Shown piece after piece: positions 25,284-33,645 of a DNA stretch of 64,000 nt; positions within the stretch are counted from its first letter, which is position 1, and each line of letters begins with the position of its first letter. The notes below the pieces were generated by a model. It searched no databases, was not told the DNA's origin, and was given only the letters and a program-made list of their open reading frames with translations. Location of the stretch: NCBI GenBank assembly GCA_942493315.1, contig OW818690.1, forward strand, positions 1,860,001 through 1,924,000. Reading direction: 5' to 3'. Origin of the DNA: UBA5429 sp942493315. GTDB lineage: Bacteria > Bacteroidota > Bacteroidia > Bacteroidales > WCHB1-69. A program made the position numbers and the translations under genes.

Positions 25284-25907
25284 ATGCTTTTAAAAATCTA
25301 TCCTGAAAATCCGAATCCTCGGGCCATCCAACAGGTAGTAGAGTGCCTGAAAGATGGCGGTATTATCATTTATCCTACAGATACGATTTATGGTATAGGC
25401 TGTGATATCTATAAGCAAAAAGCGATCGAAAAAATTATTCAAATTCAAGGCAATTTGAAGAAGAAATCTTCCCTATCTTTTATTTGTTACGATTTAAGTC
25501 ATCTGTCCGATTTTACTACTCCGATCAATAATACCATTTTTAAAGCGATGAAAAGGACACTTCCCGGTCCCTTTACATTTATTTTAAATGCTAATAATCA
25601 AGTTCCCAAATTGATTCATGGGACAAAAAAAACTGTCGGAATTCGTGTGCCGGATAATAATATCATAAGGGAAATTGTGCAGGTTAATGGTAACCCCATC
25701 CTCTCATCTTCCATCAAGGATGAAGATCAATTTATTGAATATACCACAGATCCGGAACTTATCTATGAAAAATATGGGGATCTTGTTGATATCGTGATTG
25801 ATGGCGGATATGGAGATAACATTCCTTCAACTGTGGTTGATTGCACTAACGACGAACTCGAAGTGATCCGTGAAGGAAAAGGGGATTTGGAACTGCTGAT
25901 GGGATAG
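25284..25907 (+). CDS. Sua5/YciO/YrdC/YwlC-family threonylcarbamoyl-AMP synthase-like protein
   Basis: A 207-residue YrdC-domain protein, involved in forming the t6A precursor threonylcarbamoyl-AMP. Motifs: GGIIIYPTDTIYGIGCD with the Lys/Arg/Asp nucleotide pocket nearby, LPGPFTFIL, KKTVGIRVPDN, PILSSSIKDEDQ and STVVDCTNDELEVIREGKG. The SSS/KxR changes put it nearer to the YciO/YrdC-like branch, and its length (no C-terminal Sua5 domain) fits YrdC/YciO. It begins 20 bases after the SRP RNA. Confidence 0.88.
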   Translation: MLLKIYPENPNPRAIQQVVECLKDGGIIIYPTDTIYGIGCDIYKQKAIEKIIQIQGNLKKKSSLSFICYDLSHLSDFTTPINNTIFKAMKRTLPGPFTFILNANNQVPKLIHGTKKTVGIRVPDNNIIREIVQVNGNPILSSSIKDEDQFIEYTTDPELIYEKYGDLVDIVIDGGYGDNIPSTVVDCTNDELEVIREGKGDLELLMG

Positions 25908-25913
25908 TAACTT

Positions 25914-26237
25914 AAAAGTAAGAAGTAAGAAGTAAGAAGTAAAAAGTAAGAAGTAAGAAGTAAGAAGTAAGAAGTAAGAAGTAAGAAGTAAGAAGTAAGA
26001 AGTAAGAAGTAAGAAGTAAGAAGTAAGAAGTAAGAAGTAAGAAGTAAGAAGTAAGAAGTAAGAAGTAAGAAGTAAGAAGTAAGAAGTAAGAAGTAAGAAG
26101 TAAGAAGTAAGAAGTAAGAAGTAAGAAGTAAGAAGTAAGAAGTAAAAAGTAAAAAGTAAGAAGTAAGAAGTAAAAAGTAAGAAGTAAGAAGTAAGAAGTA
26201 AAAAGTAAGAAGTAAAAAGTAAAAAGTAAGAAGTATT
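25914..26237. repeat. heptamer tandem repeat (aagtaag) of about 46 copies
   Basis: The 7-bp unit aagtaag/gaagtaa repeats with only a few a-for-g changes (aaaagtaa) over about 320 bases. On the forward strand every frame is cut by TAA; on the reverse strand no frame contains a stop because the heptamer cycles through codons for L, T, S, Y, F. The inverse form, (cttactt)n, is found at about 28165-28240, 31686-31811 and 34115-34188. Confidence 0.95.
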
Positions 26238-26274
26238 AGTTTTGAGCTTATTTTATAATTAGATAGTTTCTATA

Positions 26275-26338
26275 TTACTTTTTTAATTTAAGTTTAAGTG
26301 TATTTATAGATGAGACTAAGAGTTTTATAAGTTCTGTT
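26275..26338 (-). pseudogene. 3' fragment of four-helix-bundle gene split by the IS256-type element
   Basis: Reading the reverse strand from the left target repeat (26331-26338) gives TELIKLLVSSINTLKLKLKK and a stop at 26275. This is the typical C-terminal helix of a 23S rRNA intervening-sequence-type four-helix-bundle protein and is exactly what the truncated frame at 27764-28067 lacks. With one target copy removed the two join in frame as ...DLNVTE-LIKLLVSS..., 119 residues in total. Confidence 0.85.
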
Positions 26339-26360
26339 GGGAGTATTCTGAAACCTGTGT

Positions 26361-26428
26361 CAGTATCTTAGTTCAATCCTAATTCAAAGCCGTCAGAGCA
26401 TTTGAATTAGGGTTGGACAAAGATACTG
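26361..26428. repeat. long subterminal hairpin of the IS256-type element
   Basis: Two 28-base arms (26361-26388 and 26401-26428) are complementary at 25 positions, separated by 12 bases. The structure begins at the inner end of the left terminal repeat and stops two bases before the transposase stop codon; it probably ends transposase transcription or shields the element from read-through. Confidence 0.75.
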
Positions 26429-26430
26429 AA

Positions 26431-27699
26431 TTATCGTAAATGTTTTTCATATCTTTCACCAAATTTTTCAATTAATTCAATTTGTATTGGTTTCCAGTTA
26501 AAAACTACTTTATTCCAGGATTTTTTATTGTACATAAGCGTTAAATAAAGTTGTTTAATCAGTCCTTTGTCATTGCTCCATCCTCCTTTAGATTTAGTTA
26601 CTTTTCTCATGACTCGATGAACTGCTTCAACTGGATTTGTAGTATATATCATTCTTCTAATATTGGGTTTATAATCTAAAAATGGGATGAAGGAATCCCA
26701 ATTATTTCTCCAATGATCGATCAACCCTTTATACTTTTTACCCCATTTTTCTTCACAAGATTCCAATGCAAGTTCAGCTTCTATTGCGTTTGTAGATTGG
26801 TAAATAGCTCTTAAATCAGCACATACAGCTTTCATATCGCGATCACTGACAAAGCGAGTAGAGTATCTAATCATGTGAACTACACAGCGTTGTACAATTG
26901 CTTTTGGAAAAACAGATTCCAAAGCGTCTTTAAATCCGGCTAACCCGTCAATACAGAAAAATAGAACATCTTCAACTCCTCTTCTTTTGAGATCTTCCAA
27001 TATTAGACCCCAATTCTTTGCTCCTTCAGATTCATTAATATAAAGCCCCAAAATATCACGATCTCCATTAACTGTGATTCCATAACAAGTATGTATTACT
27101 TTGGTTGAAAACTTTCCATCTTCTCTTGTTTTATAATATATTCCATCCAAATACATTACAACATAACAGGATGCTAAACTTCTATTCTGCCATGAGGTGA
27201 TCTCAGGAAGAATCTTATCTGTTATTGTACTGATAACACTATTACTTATATCAACACCATAAATCTGCCTTAAATGCTGTTGAACATCTTCTACTGAATG
27301 CCCTCTTGCATAGAGACTTAGAATAATTTCATCCATCCCTGTTGTTAACTCTCGCTCCCAGTTCTTGACCATGATCGGTTCATATTCTCCATTCCGATCT
27401 CGTGGGGTATTGATAGATAACATGCCGCCAGTACTTCTGACTTGTTTCTTTTTAAAGCCATTTTTTCTGTTATTCTTCTCTGATACAGATTCTTCTAAAT
27501 AACTTTCCAATTCCCCTTCTAATGATAAATTTACCATTCTTTGTAATAAATCAGTAAAAATACCACTCTCTCCAAACAATGGATTGCCTTGATATAATCC
27601 ACTGATCATGGCTTTTTGTTCATCTCTATCAGGTATAATTTTGTCAATTTCTTCTTGCAGTTCTTCCTTCCTACTTCTTCTTTTGATTGTCTTTTTCAT
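26431..27699 (-). CDS. IS256-family (Mutator-type) transposase
   Basis: 422 residues. N-terminal region with LLQRMVNLSLEGELESYLEESVSEKNNRKNG, then the DDE catalytic core: first Asp in VMYLDGIYYKTRE, second in VLFFCIDGLAGF, CVVHMIR as the conserved C-x2-H block, and the Glu in TTNPVEAVHRVMRKVTKSKGGW. All catalytic residues and the usual length are kept, so it should be functional. Confidence 0.95.
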   Translation of the reverse strand: MKKTIKRRSRKEELQEEIDKIIPDRDEQKAMISGLYQGNPLFGESGIFTDLLQRMVNLSLEGELESYLEESVSEKNNRKNGFKKKQVRSTGGMLSINTPRDRNGEYEPIMVKNWERELTTGMDEIILSLYARGHSVEDVQQHLRQIYGVDISNSVISTITDKILPEITSWQNRSLASCYVVMYLDGIYYKTREDGKFSTKVIHTCYGITVNGDRDILGLYINESEGAKNWGLILEDLKRRGVEDVLFFCIDGLAGFKDALESVFPKAIVQRCVVHMIRYSTRFVSDRDMKAVCADLRAIYQSTNAIEAELALESCEEKWGKKYKGLIDHWRNNWDSFIPFLDYKPNIRRMIYTTNPVEAVHRVMRKVTKSKGGWSNDKGLIKQLYLTLMYNKKSWNKVVFNWKPIQIELIEKFGERYEKHLR

Positions 27700-27763
27700 G
27701 TGTCAAATTTGTTTTTTCAAAATTAATGTTTTTTCCTTTTGACACAGATTTTAGAATAGTCTC

Positions 27764-28067
27764 GTTCTGTTACATTCAAATCTAAACGTGTGTAATCTTC
27801 AATGCTAATATATCCAATTTCATACATAATTGATATCCAATATTTCGATTCATTTGCCTCTTTTAGTGCGATAGATTGTTTATGTATAAAATCAGCTGTG
27901 CTTTCTGCAAATTTACATTCCCTGAGAAGTGCTCCAATAGAAGTACCACTTCGTAAAAGTTGATTGGTTAAAACAAAATGTTTCTGATTTTTTTGAATCT
28001 CTTGAGTTGTTTTGACAATGTCAACGGCAAAAGAATAACTCTTTTCCTGTAAAAAATTTGTTTTCAT
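27764..28067 (-). pseudogene. 5' fragment of four-helix-bundle protein gene (S23/IVP type)
   Basis: From MKTNFLQEKSYSFAVDIV the frame has the family features: LRSGTSIGALLRECKFAES and FIHKQSIALKEANESKYWISIMYEIGYIS. After NVTE it runs into the IS end and picks up 13 foreign residues before a stop at 27723. The missing last helix lies on the other side of the element at 26275-26338. Family function is unclear; many are found in 23S rRNA intervening sequences or free in intergenic regions. Confidence 0.85.
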
Positions 28068-28077
28068 TAAAAGTTTA

Positions 28078-28260
28078 ATTTGTTGTTTTTTAGTATATTA
28101 GATTAGTAGTTTTCATTATTTTTTACTTTTTAAATGTACCATTTTTTTCAATATATTTTAATTTTTTTTACTTTTTATTTTTTACTTCTAACTTCTTACT
28201 TTTTACTTATAACTTCTTACTTTTTACTTTTTACTTTTTACTTAAAAAATTTCCATTGAA
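28078..28260. repeat. T-rich tract with inverse heptamer repeats
   Basis: The gap between the four-helix-bundle fragment and the TonB receptor contains runs of ttttact and cttactt units (28165-28240), the reverse complement of the 25914-26237 array. With that array it brackets the split gene as an inverted pair. No gene is seen in 28068-28409. Confidence 0.7.
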
Positions 28261-28324
28261 AATATCAATATAGTATATAGATATAATTGAGAATCAGATA
28301 GTTAAATCATATTCAATTCTGTAT

Positions 28325-28332
28325 TATCTTTG
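28325..28332 (+). promoter_or_regulatory. minus-7 box for the TonB-receptor operon
   Basis: TATCTTTG matches TAnnTTTG. The ATG is 78 bases downstream, leaving a leader that contains an imperfect inverted repeat (aaagtaaat at 28340-28348 and atttacttt at 28361-28369). Confidence 0.5.
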
Positions 28333-28409
28333 CATTACCAAAGTAAATGACATAACCTTATTTACTTTAGTGATTAAAAACATGATATGTTAACCCAAAA
28401 AATAAACAA

Positions 28410-30728
28410 ATGAAAATTAATATACGATTCGCTCTTTTGCTTTTTACTCTCCTTTTCTTCGCAAAGGGTACTCTTTTTGCTGATAGAGGTTTAACCTTAA
28501 GCGGGACAGTTAAAGATACTCAATCTGGTGAAAATTTGATTGGTGTTGTCTTTTATATAACCGGAAATTCTACATTAGGAACCTATACCAATGAATATGG
28601 CTACTATTCCATTCAACTTCCTAAAGGGACCTATACCGTTAAAGTTTCCTATATCGGTTATGAAACCATAACTGAAAAAATTGTTATAGACAAACCTATT
28701 GTTCGCAACTGGAATATGATTTCCAATACCAAGTTAAATGAAGTGGTGGTTTCCACTACACGTTTAGATGATAACTTAACCAAACCTGATATTGGTCTTG
28801 AAAGAATCAATATTACTGAAATTGCTAAATTACCGGTTCTTTTTGGTGAAAGGGATGTCCTTAAAACCTTACAATTACTTCCCGGTGTGAAAACTCAAGG
28901 GGAAGGAACCAGCGGATTTAGTGTTCGTGGTGGGTCAACCGATCAAAATCTAATCCTTCTAGATGAAGCTACTGTATACAATGCTTCACATCTCTTAGGT
29001 TTCTTCAGTACTTTCAACAGCGATGCCGTGAAAGATGCTACCTTAATCAAAGGGAATAGTGCTGCTCAATATGGCGGTAGAATTGCTTCTGTTTTAGATA
29101 TTAAAATGAAAGATGGAAACAATCAAACTTTTCACGGAACCGGTGGCATTGGTTTGATCAGTAGTCGATTAACTCTTGAAGGCCCGATATGGAAAAACAG
29201 AGCTTCCTTTATGATTTCAGGAAGAAGAACCTATGCCGATCTATTTTTGAAGTTAACAGATAAATATAAAGATAATGTTCTATATTTCTATGATTTGAAT
29301 GCTAAATTAAATCTGCAGATTAACGATAAACATAGAATTTTTATCACCGGATATTCAGGTAAAGATGTTTTAGGTTTAAATGGTGCCTTTGGATTGGACT
29401 GGGGAAATCAAACTGCTACTTTAAGATGGAATTATATTATTAATCCTGTTATTTTTTCAAATACCTCATTTATTTATAGTCAATATTATAACAAAACAAC
29501 CATTTCCGGTGGAGAAACAGATTTTAATATCGAATCGACCATCAAAGATTTAAGTTTAAAACAAGATTTTACTTATTTCTTAAATGCACAAAATACCATG
29601 AAGTTTGGTTTCCAAATCTCCCGATTCTCGCTTTCTCCCAGAACTTTTTCCGGAACCGTTACTTTTGCCGGAGATGATTCATTTTCTAAAAATGGATTGG
29701 AAAATGCAATCTATTTTAACAATAATGTTACCCCAAACGACTTCTTAATCGTAAGCTACGGACTTCGTTTATCAACATACACCATGTTGGGTCAGGGAAC
29801 CTATAATGTTTACAATAATGGTGAGAAATCTGAAACTATTGTTTTAGAAAAAGGTCAGTTCGGAAGATCCTATTTTAGTGTTGAACCTCGATTTACCTTA
29901 AATTACAGAATTAATAAAATGCAAAGTCTTAAATTTGGATTAGCCAGAAATTCTCAAAACCTTCACCTCTTGAGTAATGTTACCGGAGGAAGTCCTACAG
30001 ATCAATGGATTGGAAATACATACAATATAAAACCGGAATTTGCAAATCAGGTGAGTTTGGGTTATACCAGAAACTTTAAGGAAGATCAATACGAAGTAAC
30101 AGTGGAGACGTACTATAAATTTATGGAAAACCAAATCGACTACAAAGACTATGCAGATTTACAAAATGCCATAGATCTTGAAGATCAACTCCTTTTTGGT
30201 ATTGGAAGATCTTATGGTCTCGAATTGATTATCAAAAAGAAAACCGGAAAATTAACCGGCTGGATCAGCTATGCTTTGACTAAAACTGAACGAAAAATTG
30301 ATGGAATCAACAACAATGACTGGTACAATGCCCGTCAGGATAGACCACACGATCTTTCGATTGTTTTCACCTATCAAATCAATCCAAAATGGTCTGTTTC
30401 CGGGTTATTTGTTTACAGTACCGGTAATGCAGTCACTTTTCCTATTGGAAAGTATAGTCTTAACGGACAAACCATTTATCAATATTCAGAAAGAAATGCA
30501 GATCGCTTACCTGATTACCATAGATTGGATCTTAGTGTAAATTATGACTTTAAGAAAAGGGGTGCTTATGAAAGTTCCTTGAATTTCGGAGTTTATAATG
30601 TGTATGGCAGAGAAAATGCGTATACGATTACATTCAGAGATAATCCCGATGATCCAACCAAAACAGAAGCAGTTCAAAACTCCTTGTTCCGTTGGGTTCC
30701 AAGTATCACTTATAATTTTAAATTTTAA
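28410..30728 (+). CDS. TonB-dependent receptor with carboxypeptidase-like regulatory domain
   Basis: 772 residues. Signal peptide (MKINIRFALLLFTLLFFAKG), an N-terminal carboxypeptidase-D regulatory-like domain (TLSGTVKDTQSGENLIGVVFYI ... GTYTVKVSYIGYE, about 28-110), a plug domain (LPVLFGERDVLKTLQLLPGV, GFSVRGGSTDQNLILLDEATVYN) and a C-terminal 22-strand barrel ending FRWVPSITYNFKF with the terminal Phe. It imports a ligand across the outer membrane; specificity unknown. Operon partner is the DUF4249 lipoprotein 21 bases downstream, a standing pair in Bacteroidota distinct from SusCD. Confidence 0.93.
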   Translation: MKINIRFALLLFTLLFFAKGTLFADRGLTLSGTVKDTQSGENLIGVVFYITGNSTLGTYTNEYGYYSIQLPKGTYTVKVSYIGYETITEKIVIDKPIVRNWNMISNTKLNEVVVSTTRLDDNLTKPDIGLERINITEIAKLPVLFGERDVLKTLQLLPGVKTQGEGTSGFSVRGGSTDQNLILLDEATVYNASHLLGFFSTFNSDAVKDATLIKGNSAAQYGGRIASVLDIKMKDGNNQTFHGTGGIGLISSRLTLEGPIWKNRASFMISGRRTYADLFLKLTDKYKDNVLYFYDLNAKLNLQINDKHRIFITGYSGKDVLGLNGAFGLDWGNQTATLRWNYIINPVIFSNTSFIYSQYYNKTTISGGETDFNIESTIKDLSLKQDFTYFLNAQNTMKFGFQISRFSLSPRTFSGTVTFAGDDSFSKNGLENAIYFNNNVTPNDFLIVSYGLRLSTYTMLGQGTYNVYNNGEKSETIVLEKGQFGRSYFSVEPRFTLNYRINKMQSLKFGLARNSQNLHLLSNVTGGSPTDQWIGNTYNIKPEFANQVSLGYTRNFKEDQYEVTVETYYKFMENQIDYKDYADLQNAIDLEDQLLFGIGRSYGLELIIKKKTGKLTGWISYALTKTERKIDGINNNDWYNARQDRPHDLSIVFTYQINPKWSVSGLFVYSTGNAVTFPIGKYSLNGQTIYQYSERNADRLPDYHRLDLSVNYDFKKRGAYESSLNFGVYNVYGRENAYTITFRDNPDDPTKTEAVQNSLFRWVPSITYNFKF

Positions 30729-30749
30729 TTTCTTAGACGACAAATTGTT

Positions 30750-31535
30750 ATGAAAAAATATATCTTAATCATCAGTTTAATAACCTTATTCGCAAGTTGT
30801 GAAAAAGTGATCGAATTAGATCTCGATAATGTAGAACCAAAATTAGTAGTAGAAGCTGTCATTACAGACCAGGCTGGGCCTCATTACGTAAAACTTTCAA
30901 AATCAGTAAATTTCAATGAACCAAGTGTTTATCCTTATGTAGATAATGCTTTGGTTGTTATAACCGACAATACCGGTGTTGTTGATACATTAACTTACAA
31001 AGAAGATGGAGTATATGAAACAACAAAAATTGAAGGAGTTGAAGGCAGAGTTTATGATTTAAAAATCATGGTGGATAATAACACTTACACTTCTCGCAGT
31101 AGCATGCCTAAAAAAGTAAATTTTGACACCACTGTTGTGATTGATTTCCAGTTTGGCCCCAATTTATTAAAATACGTTATTCCGATATATAAGGATCCTA
31201 TGGAGTTGGGAAATAAATACCGTTTCCTTTTAACGGTAAATGGCTTAAAAGATAAAGGAATATTGGTATTTAATGACAATGTAAACAATGGTCAATATAA
31301 CGGACAGCCATTACGTTCCAGTGATATTGCCATCAAAACCGGCGATGTAGTAAAAGTAGAGATGCAAACCATCAATGAAGAGATCTATAACTATTTTTAC
31401 ACATTAGGACAAATATCAGCCCGTGGCGGTGGGGGAGGATCAACACCAGCTAATCCACCATCCAATATTTCCGGTGGTGCACTTGGAAACTTCAGCGTGG
31501 TAACTACCCAAAGCAGAACCATCACCATTCAATAA
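30750..31535 (+). CDS. DUF4249 lipoprotein, TonB-receptor partner
   Basis: 261 residues with a lipoprotein signal ending LFASC (Cys18), then CEKVIELDLDNVEPKLVVEAVITDQAGPHYVKLSKS, the start typical of DUF4249, with predicted Ig-like beta strands. It probably forms a surface lid or ligand-binding partner of the receptor upstream. A Gly-rich patch (RGGGGGSTPANPP) lies near the C-terminus. This is somewhat shorter than many family members. Confidence 0.88.
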   Translation: MKKYILIISLITLFASCEKVIELDLDNVEPKLVVEAVITDQAGPHYVKLSKSVNFNEPSVYPYVDNALVVITDNTGVVDTLTYKEDGVYETTKIEGVEGRVYDLKIMVDNNTYTSRSSMPKKVNFDTTVVIDFQFGPNLLKYVIPIYKDPMELGNKYRFLLTVNGLKDKGILVFNDNVNNGQYNGQPLRSSDIAIKTGDVVKVEMQTINEEIYNYFYTLGQISARGGGGGSTPANPPSNISGGALGNFSVVTTQSRTITIQ

Positions 31536-31830
31536 CTAATAACTAAAAACTAAAAACTAATAAATAGTGAATAGTTAATAGTTAATAGTGAATAGTTAAT
31601 AGTGAATAGTGAATAGTTAATAGTGAATAATGAATCGTGAAGAGTGATTTGTTAATTGCCCTGTAATTTTGTGCAGGGCAATATTTTTTACTTTTTACTT
31701 TTTACTTCTTACTTCTTACTTTTTACTTCTTACTTCTTACTTTTTACTTCTTACTTTTTACTTCTTACTTCTTACTTCTTACTTCTTACTTCTTACTTCT
31801 TACTTCTTACATTTTACCTAGAATAATCCG
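31536..31830. repeat. gtgaatagttaata and cttacttttta short-word repeats
   Basis: Two blocks: 31562-31632 with alternating gtgaatagttaatag words, and 31686-31811 with cttactt/ttttact heptamers. Between them a small hairpin (gccctg ... cagggc at 31658-31680) with a following T-rich run could end transcription of the receptor operon. No gene. Confidence 0.7.
31658..31692 (+). terminator. probable terminator of the TonB/DUF4249 operon
   Basis: Stem ttgccctg at 31656-31663 pairs with cagggcaa at 31674-31681; atatttttt follows. It is 120 bases past the DUF4249 stop. Confidence 0.65.
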
Positions 31831-31844
31831 CCCTTCGCCCAATA

Positions 31845-32480
31845 TCATCTCACAAAATTAGTGGCAATCTTTTTCTCTCTTTCGGGTTCAGGAACGTTCT
31901 TTTTCCCATTTTCGATCAGTTTGAGCAACCATACAAAGTTTTGAGCTAATACACTCATGATCTGAACCCCCTCTTTATCTTCAAAAACTTGTCCGGGAGT
32001 GGTGCCATGAATCACATTCCAGTAGTTAGAGGCAGGGATCACCATTTCGGAATAGAGCAAATAATTGTTGAGTTCCTGAAAGGCAGTCATTCCACCCGAC
32101 CGACGAACCACAGCGATTGCGGCACCCACTTTATGTCGAAAAAGGCTGTTATTCACACCTGCAACATAAAAAGCCCGATCTAAAAATGATTTAAAAGTTC
32201 CCGCAACTGATGCATAATGAGTAGGAGTTCCCAATATAATGCCGTCAGCCTCTTTCATTTTTTGAATCCACTCATTTACTGGATCTGAATGGTTGATGCA
32301 ACATTCATCTTTGGTCACATAACAGCGATTACATGCCAAACATCCCTGAATTTTCTGATTTCCCACTTGGATCATCTCCACTTCAACGCCTTCTTGTTCT
32401 AAAATATCAGTAATTATCCGAAGGGCAGAATAAGTATTTCCTTCTTTCTTTGGACTTCCATTGAATGCAACAACTTTCAT
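31845..32480 (-). CDS. flavodoxin-fold iron-sulfur flavoprotein / NADPH-dependent FMN reductase family
   Basis: 211 residues from MKVVAFNGSPKKEGNTYSALR, which forms the FMN phosphate-binding loop (GSPxxxGNT). A compact Cys motif CLACNRCYVTKDECC (about 48-62) fits the iron-sulfur flavoprotein family found in anaerobes, which reduce oxygen species or ferredoxin-linked acceptors. GTPTHYASVAGTFKSFLDR is the second flavin-contact region. The longer start at 32531 adds an unlikely leader. Stand-alone gene in a repeat-rich area. Confidence 0.88.
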   Translation of the reverse strand: MKVVAFNGSPKKEGNTYSALRIITDILEQEGVEVEMIQVGNQKIQGCLACNRCYVTKDECCINHSDPVNEWIQKMKEADGIILGTPTHYASVAGTFKSFLDRAFYVAGVNNSLFRHKVGAAIAVVRRSGGMTAFQELNNYLLYSEMVIPASNYWNVIHGTTPGQVFEDKEGVQIMSVLAQNFVWLLKLIENGKKNVPEPEREKKIATNFVR

Positions 32481-32558
32481 ATTTTTGGTTTTTGTTTTTT
32501 GATATGGCAAATATACAAAAATAATGAGCAAATTTGGAGAAGGGAGAAAGGCGAAGGG

Positions 32559-32661
32559 CTAAATGAACATTTAATATTTTGGGTTTAAGGTTTTAGTTAT
32601 TGGGTATTAGGTCTTGGGTTTTAGTTATTAGGGTTCAGGTATCAGGTATCAGGTATCAGGT
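32559..32661. repeat. gggtattaggtcttggg / caggtatcaggtatc words
   Basis: Tract of short words leading up to the left end of the IS3-type element; caggtatcaggtatcagg ends exactly at the insertion point. Its continuation ggtattgggtttt on the far side of the element (34101 on) shows that the IS entered an existing repeat tract. Confidence 0.65.
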
Positions 32662-32663
32662 TG

Positions 32664-33605
32664 TCAATGCCTAAATTTGGTTGACCGTTTGTTTACTTGT
32701 TTTTGGCATATTATCATTGGTTGACTTGTCCTTGTTGGGGAGCTCTGAGCTTGGTCTTGGGCTAGCCCAAGACCAAGCTCAGAGCTGGGTTCCAAAATTT
32801 TTGAAGATTTTTTTTCTTCGGGATTTTGGTTTTGCAAATATATACTTTTTTCGAATGAAATTGGTGACTTTCTTTGTAGCTTACAATGAGGCTTTTCGTA
32901 GTTATAAAGGTACACTGATCGGTCAACTTCTTTCACTAATGTCTCGTAATTAGTAATCGTTCTGTAGCTTAAATAGTTGTTTTTAATCACTCCATTAATT
33001 CTCTCTGCTTTACCATTCTCCCAGGGGGCAACACACATACTATGGAGAAAATCTTCAGTCACATCTAAAAACTCTTTTGCACCATATTGTCTACCGCCAT
33101 CTGAATGAAAAATTAAGCCGTTTAGATCTTCCCCTTTACGGAACCTTAATGCGCTATTTAATGATGCAATTACTGTCTGCTCTGTCGTTAAACGCTTTGA
33201 TACAGAATATCCTACAATAACTCTTGAGTAAGCATCAATTATAAAGGTAATATAGTAAAAATGACCATTAATTTTGAAATATGTGGTGTCTGATTGCCAA
33301 ACTTGATTAATCCTGGTTATCTCTAAGTTTTTAATTAAATTATCAAAACGGATTACTCCACTACTATCTGTAGTATGAATAAATCTCTTTTTCCTCTTTA
33401 TCATTAATCCTGCAAGCTTACACAATTCTTCAAATTGATCTCTCCCAACATAACAAGGTCGCTTTTTATAATAAATATCCCTTACACCCATAGTGGGATG
33501 ATCCATCCTGACTTCGAAAACAATTTCCTTCACTAAATGAAGAATGTCCTTTTTTTTATTGTCTCTTTGAAGGATTTTATATACTGCTTGTTTGCTGATA
33601 TTCAT
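32664..33605 (-). CDS. IS3-family transposase, orfB (integrase core)
   Basis: 313 residues from the first ATG, but the frame is open upstream to 33689, into the A-run. HTH_21 segment (LHLVKEIVFEVRMDHPTMGVRDIYYK), then the rve core with the DDE triad: Asp in QVWQSDTTYF, Asp in LIFHSDGGRQYG, Glu in WENGKAERINGVIKN. The C-terminal tail SSELGLGLAQDQAQSS is encoded by a perfect palindrome at 32741-32786 and is unlike the family, so it may derive from an inserted or expanded sequence. The stop lies inside the left terminal repeat. Confidence 0.9.
   Translation of the reverse strand: MNISKQAVYKILQRDNKKKDILHLVKEIVFEVRMDHPTMGVRDIYYKKRPCYVGRDQFEELCKLAGLMIKRKKRFIHTTDSSGVIRFDNLIKNLEITRINQVWQSDTTYFKINGHFYYITFIIDAYSRVIVGYSVSKRLTTEQTVIASLNSALRFRKGEDLNGLIFHSDGGRQYGAKEFLDVTEDFLHSMCVAPWENGKAERINGVIKNNYLSYRTITNYETLVKEVDRSVYLYNYEKPHCKLQRKSPISFEKSIYLQNQNPEEKKSSKILEPSSELGLGLAQDQAQSSPTRTSQPMIICQKQVNKRSTKFRH
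32741..32786. repeat. 46-bp perfect palindrome
   Basis: Arms of 22 bases starting agctctgagcttgg and ending ccaagctcagagct, around the centre ta. Every base pairs. It lies within the 3' end of orfB and has a higher GC content than its surroundings. Confidence 0.95.
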
Positions 33606-33645
33606 AGCTTTATAAAGTGCATTTAGTGAGTGCGGGTATTCTTCC

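Larger units (their letters stand above)
26339..27763 (-). mobile_element. IS256-family insertion sequence, complete
   Basis: 1425 bp. The 24-bp terminal inverted repeats at 26339-26362 and 27740-27763 match at 20 of 24 positions (both end in the core CTGTGTCA when read inward). They are flanked by an 8-bp direct repeat gttctgtt at 26331-26338 and 27764-27771, the expected target-duplication size. One intact Mutator-type transposase gene on the reverse strand. The target was a four-helix-bundle protein gene. Well preserved ends and ORF suggest a recent insertion. Confidence 0.92.

Noticed and set aside
25914..26237. Coding region on the reverse strand of the heptamer tract
   Set aside because: The frame is open only because the heptamer has no stop on that strand; it has no start codon and encodes a monotonous LTSYFLL pattern.
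27723..27763. Native C-terminus RDYSKICVKRKKH of the four-helix-bundle protein
   Set aside because: These codons are within the right terminal repeat of the IS256-type element; the real C-terminus is at 26275-26338.
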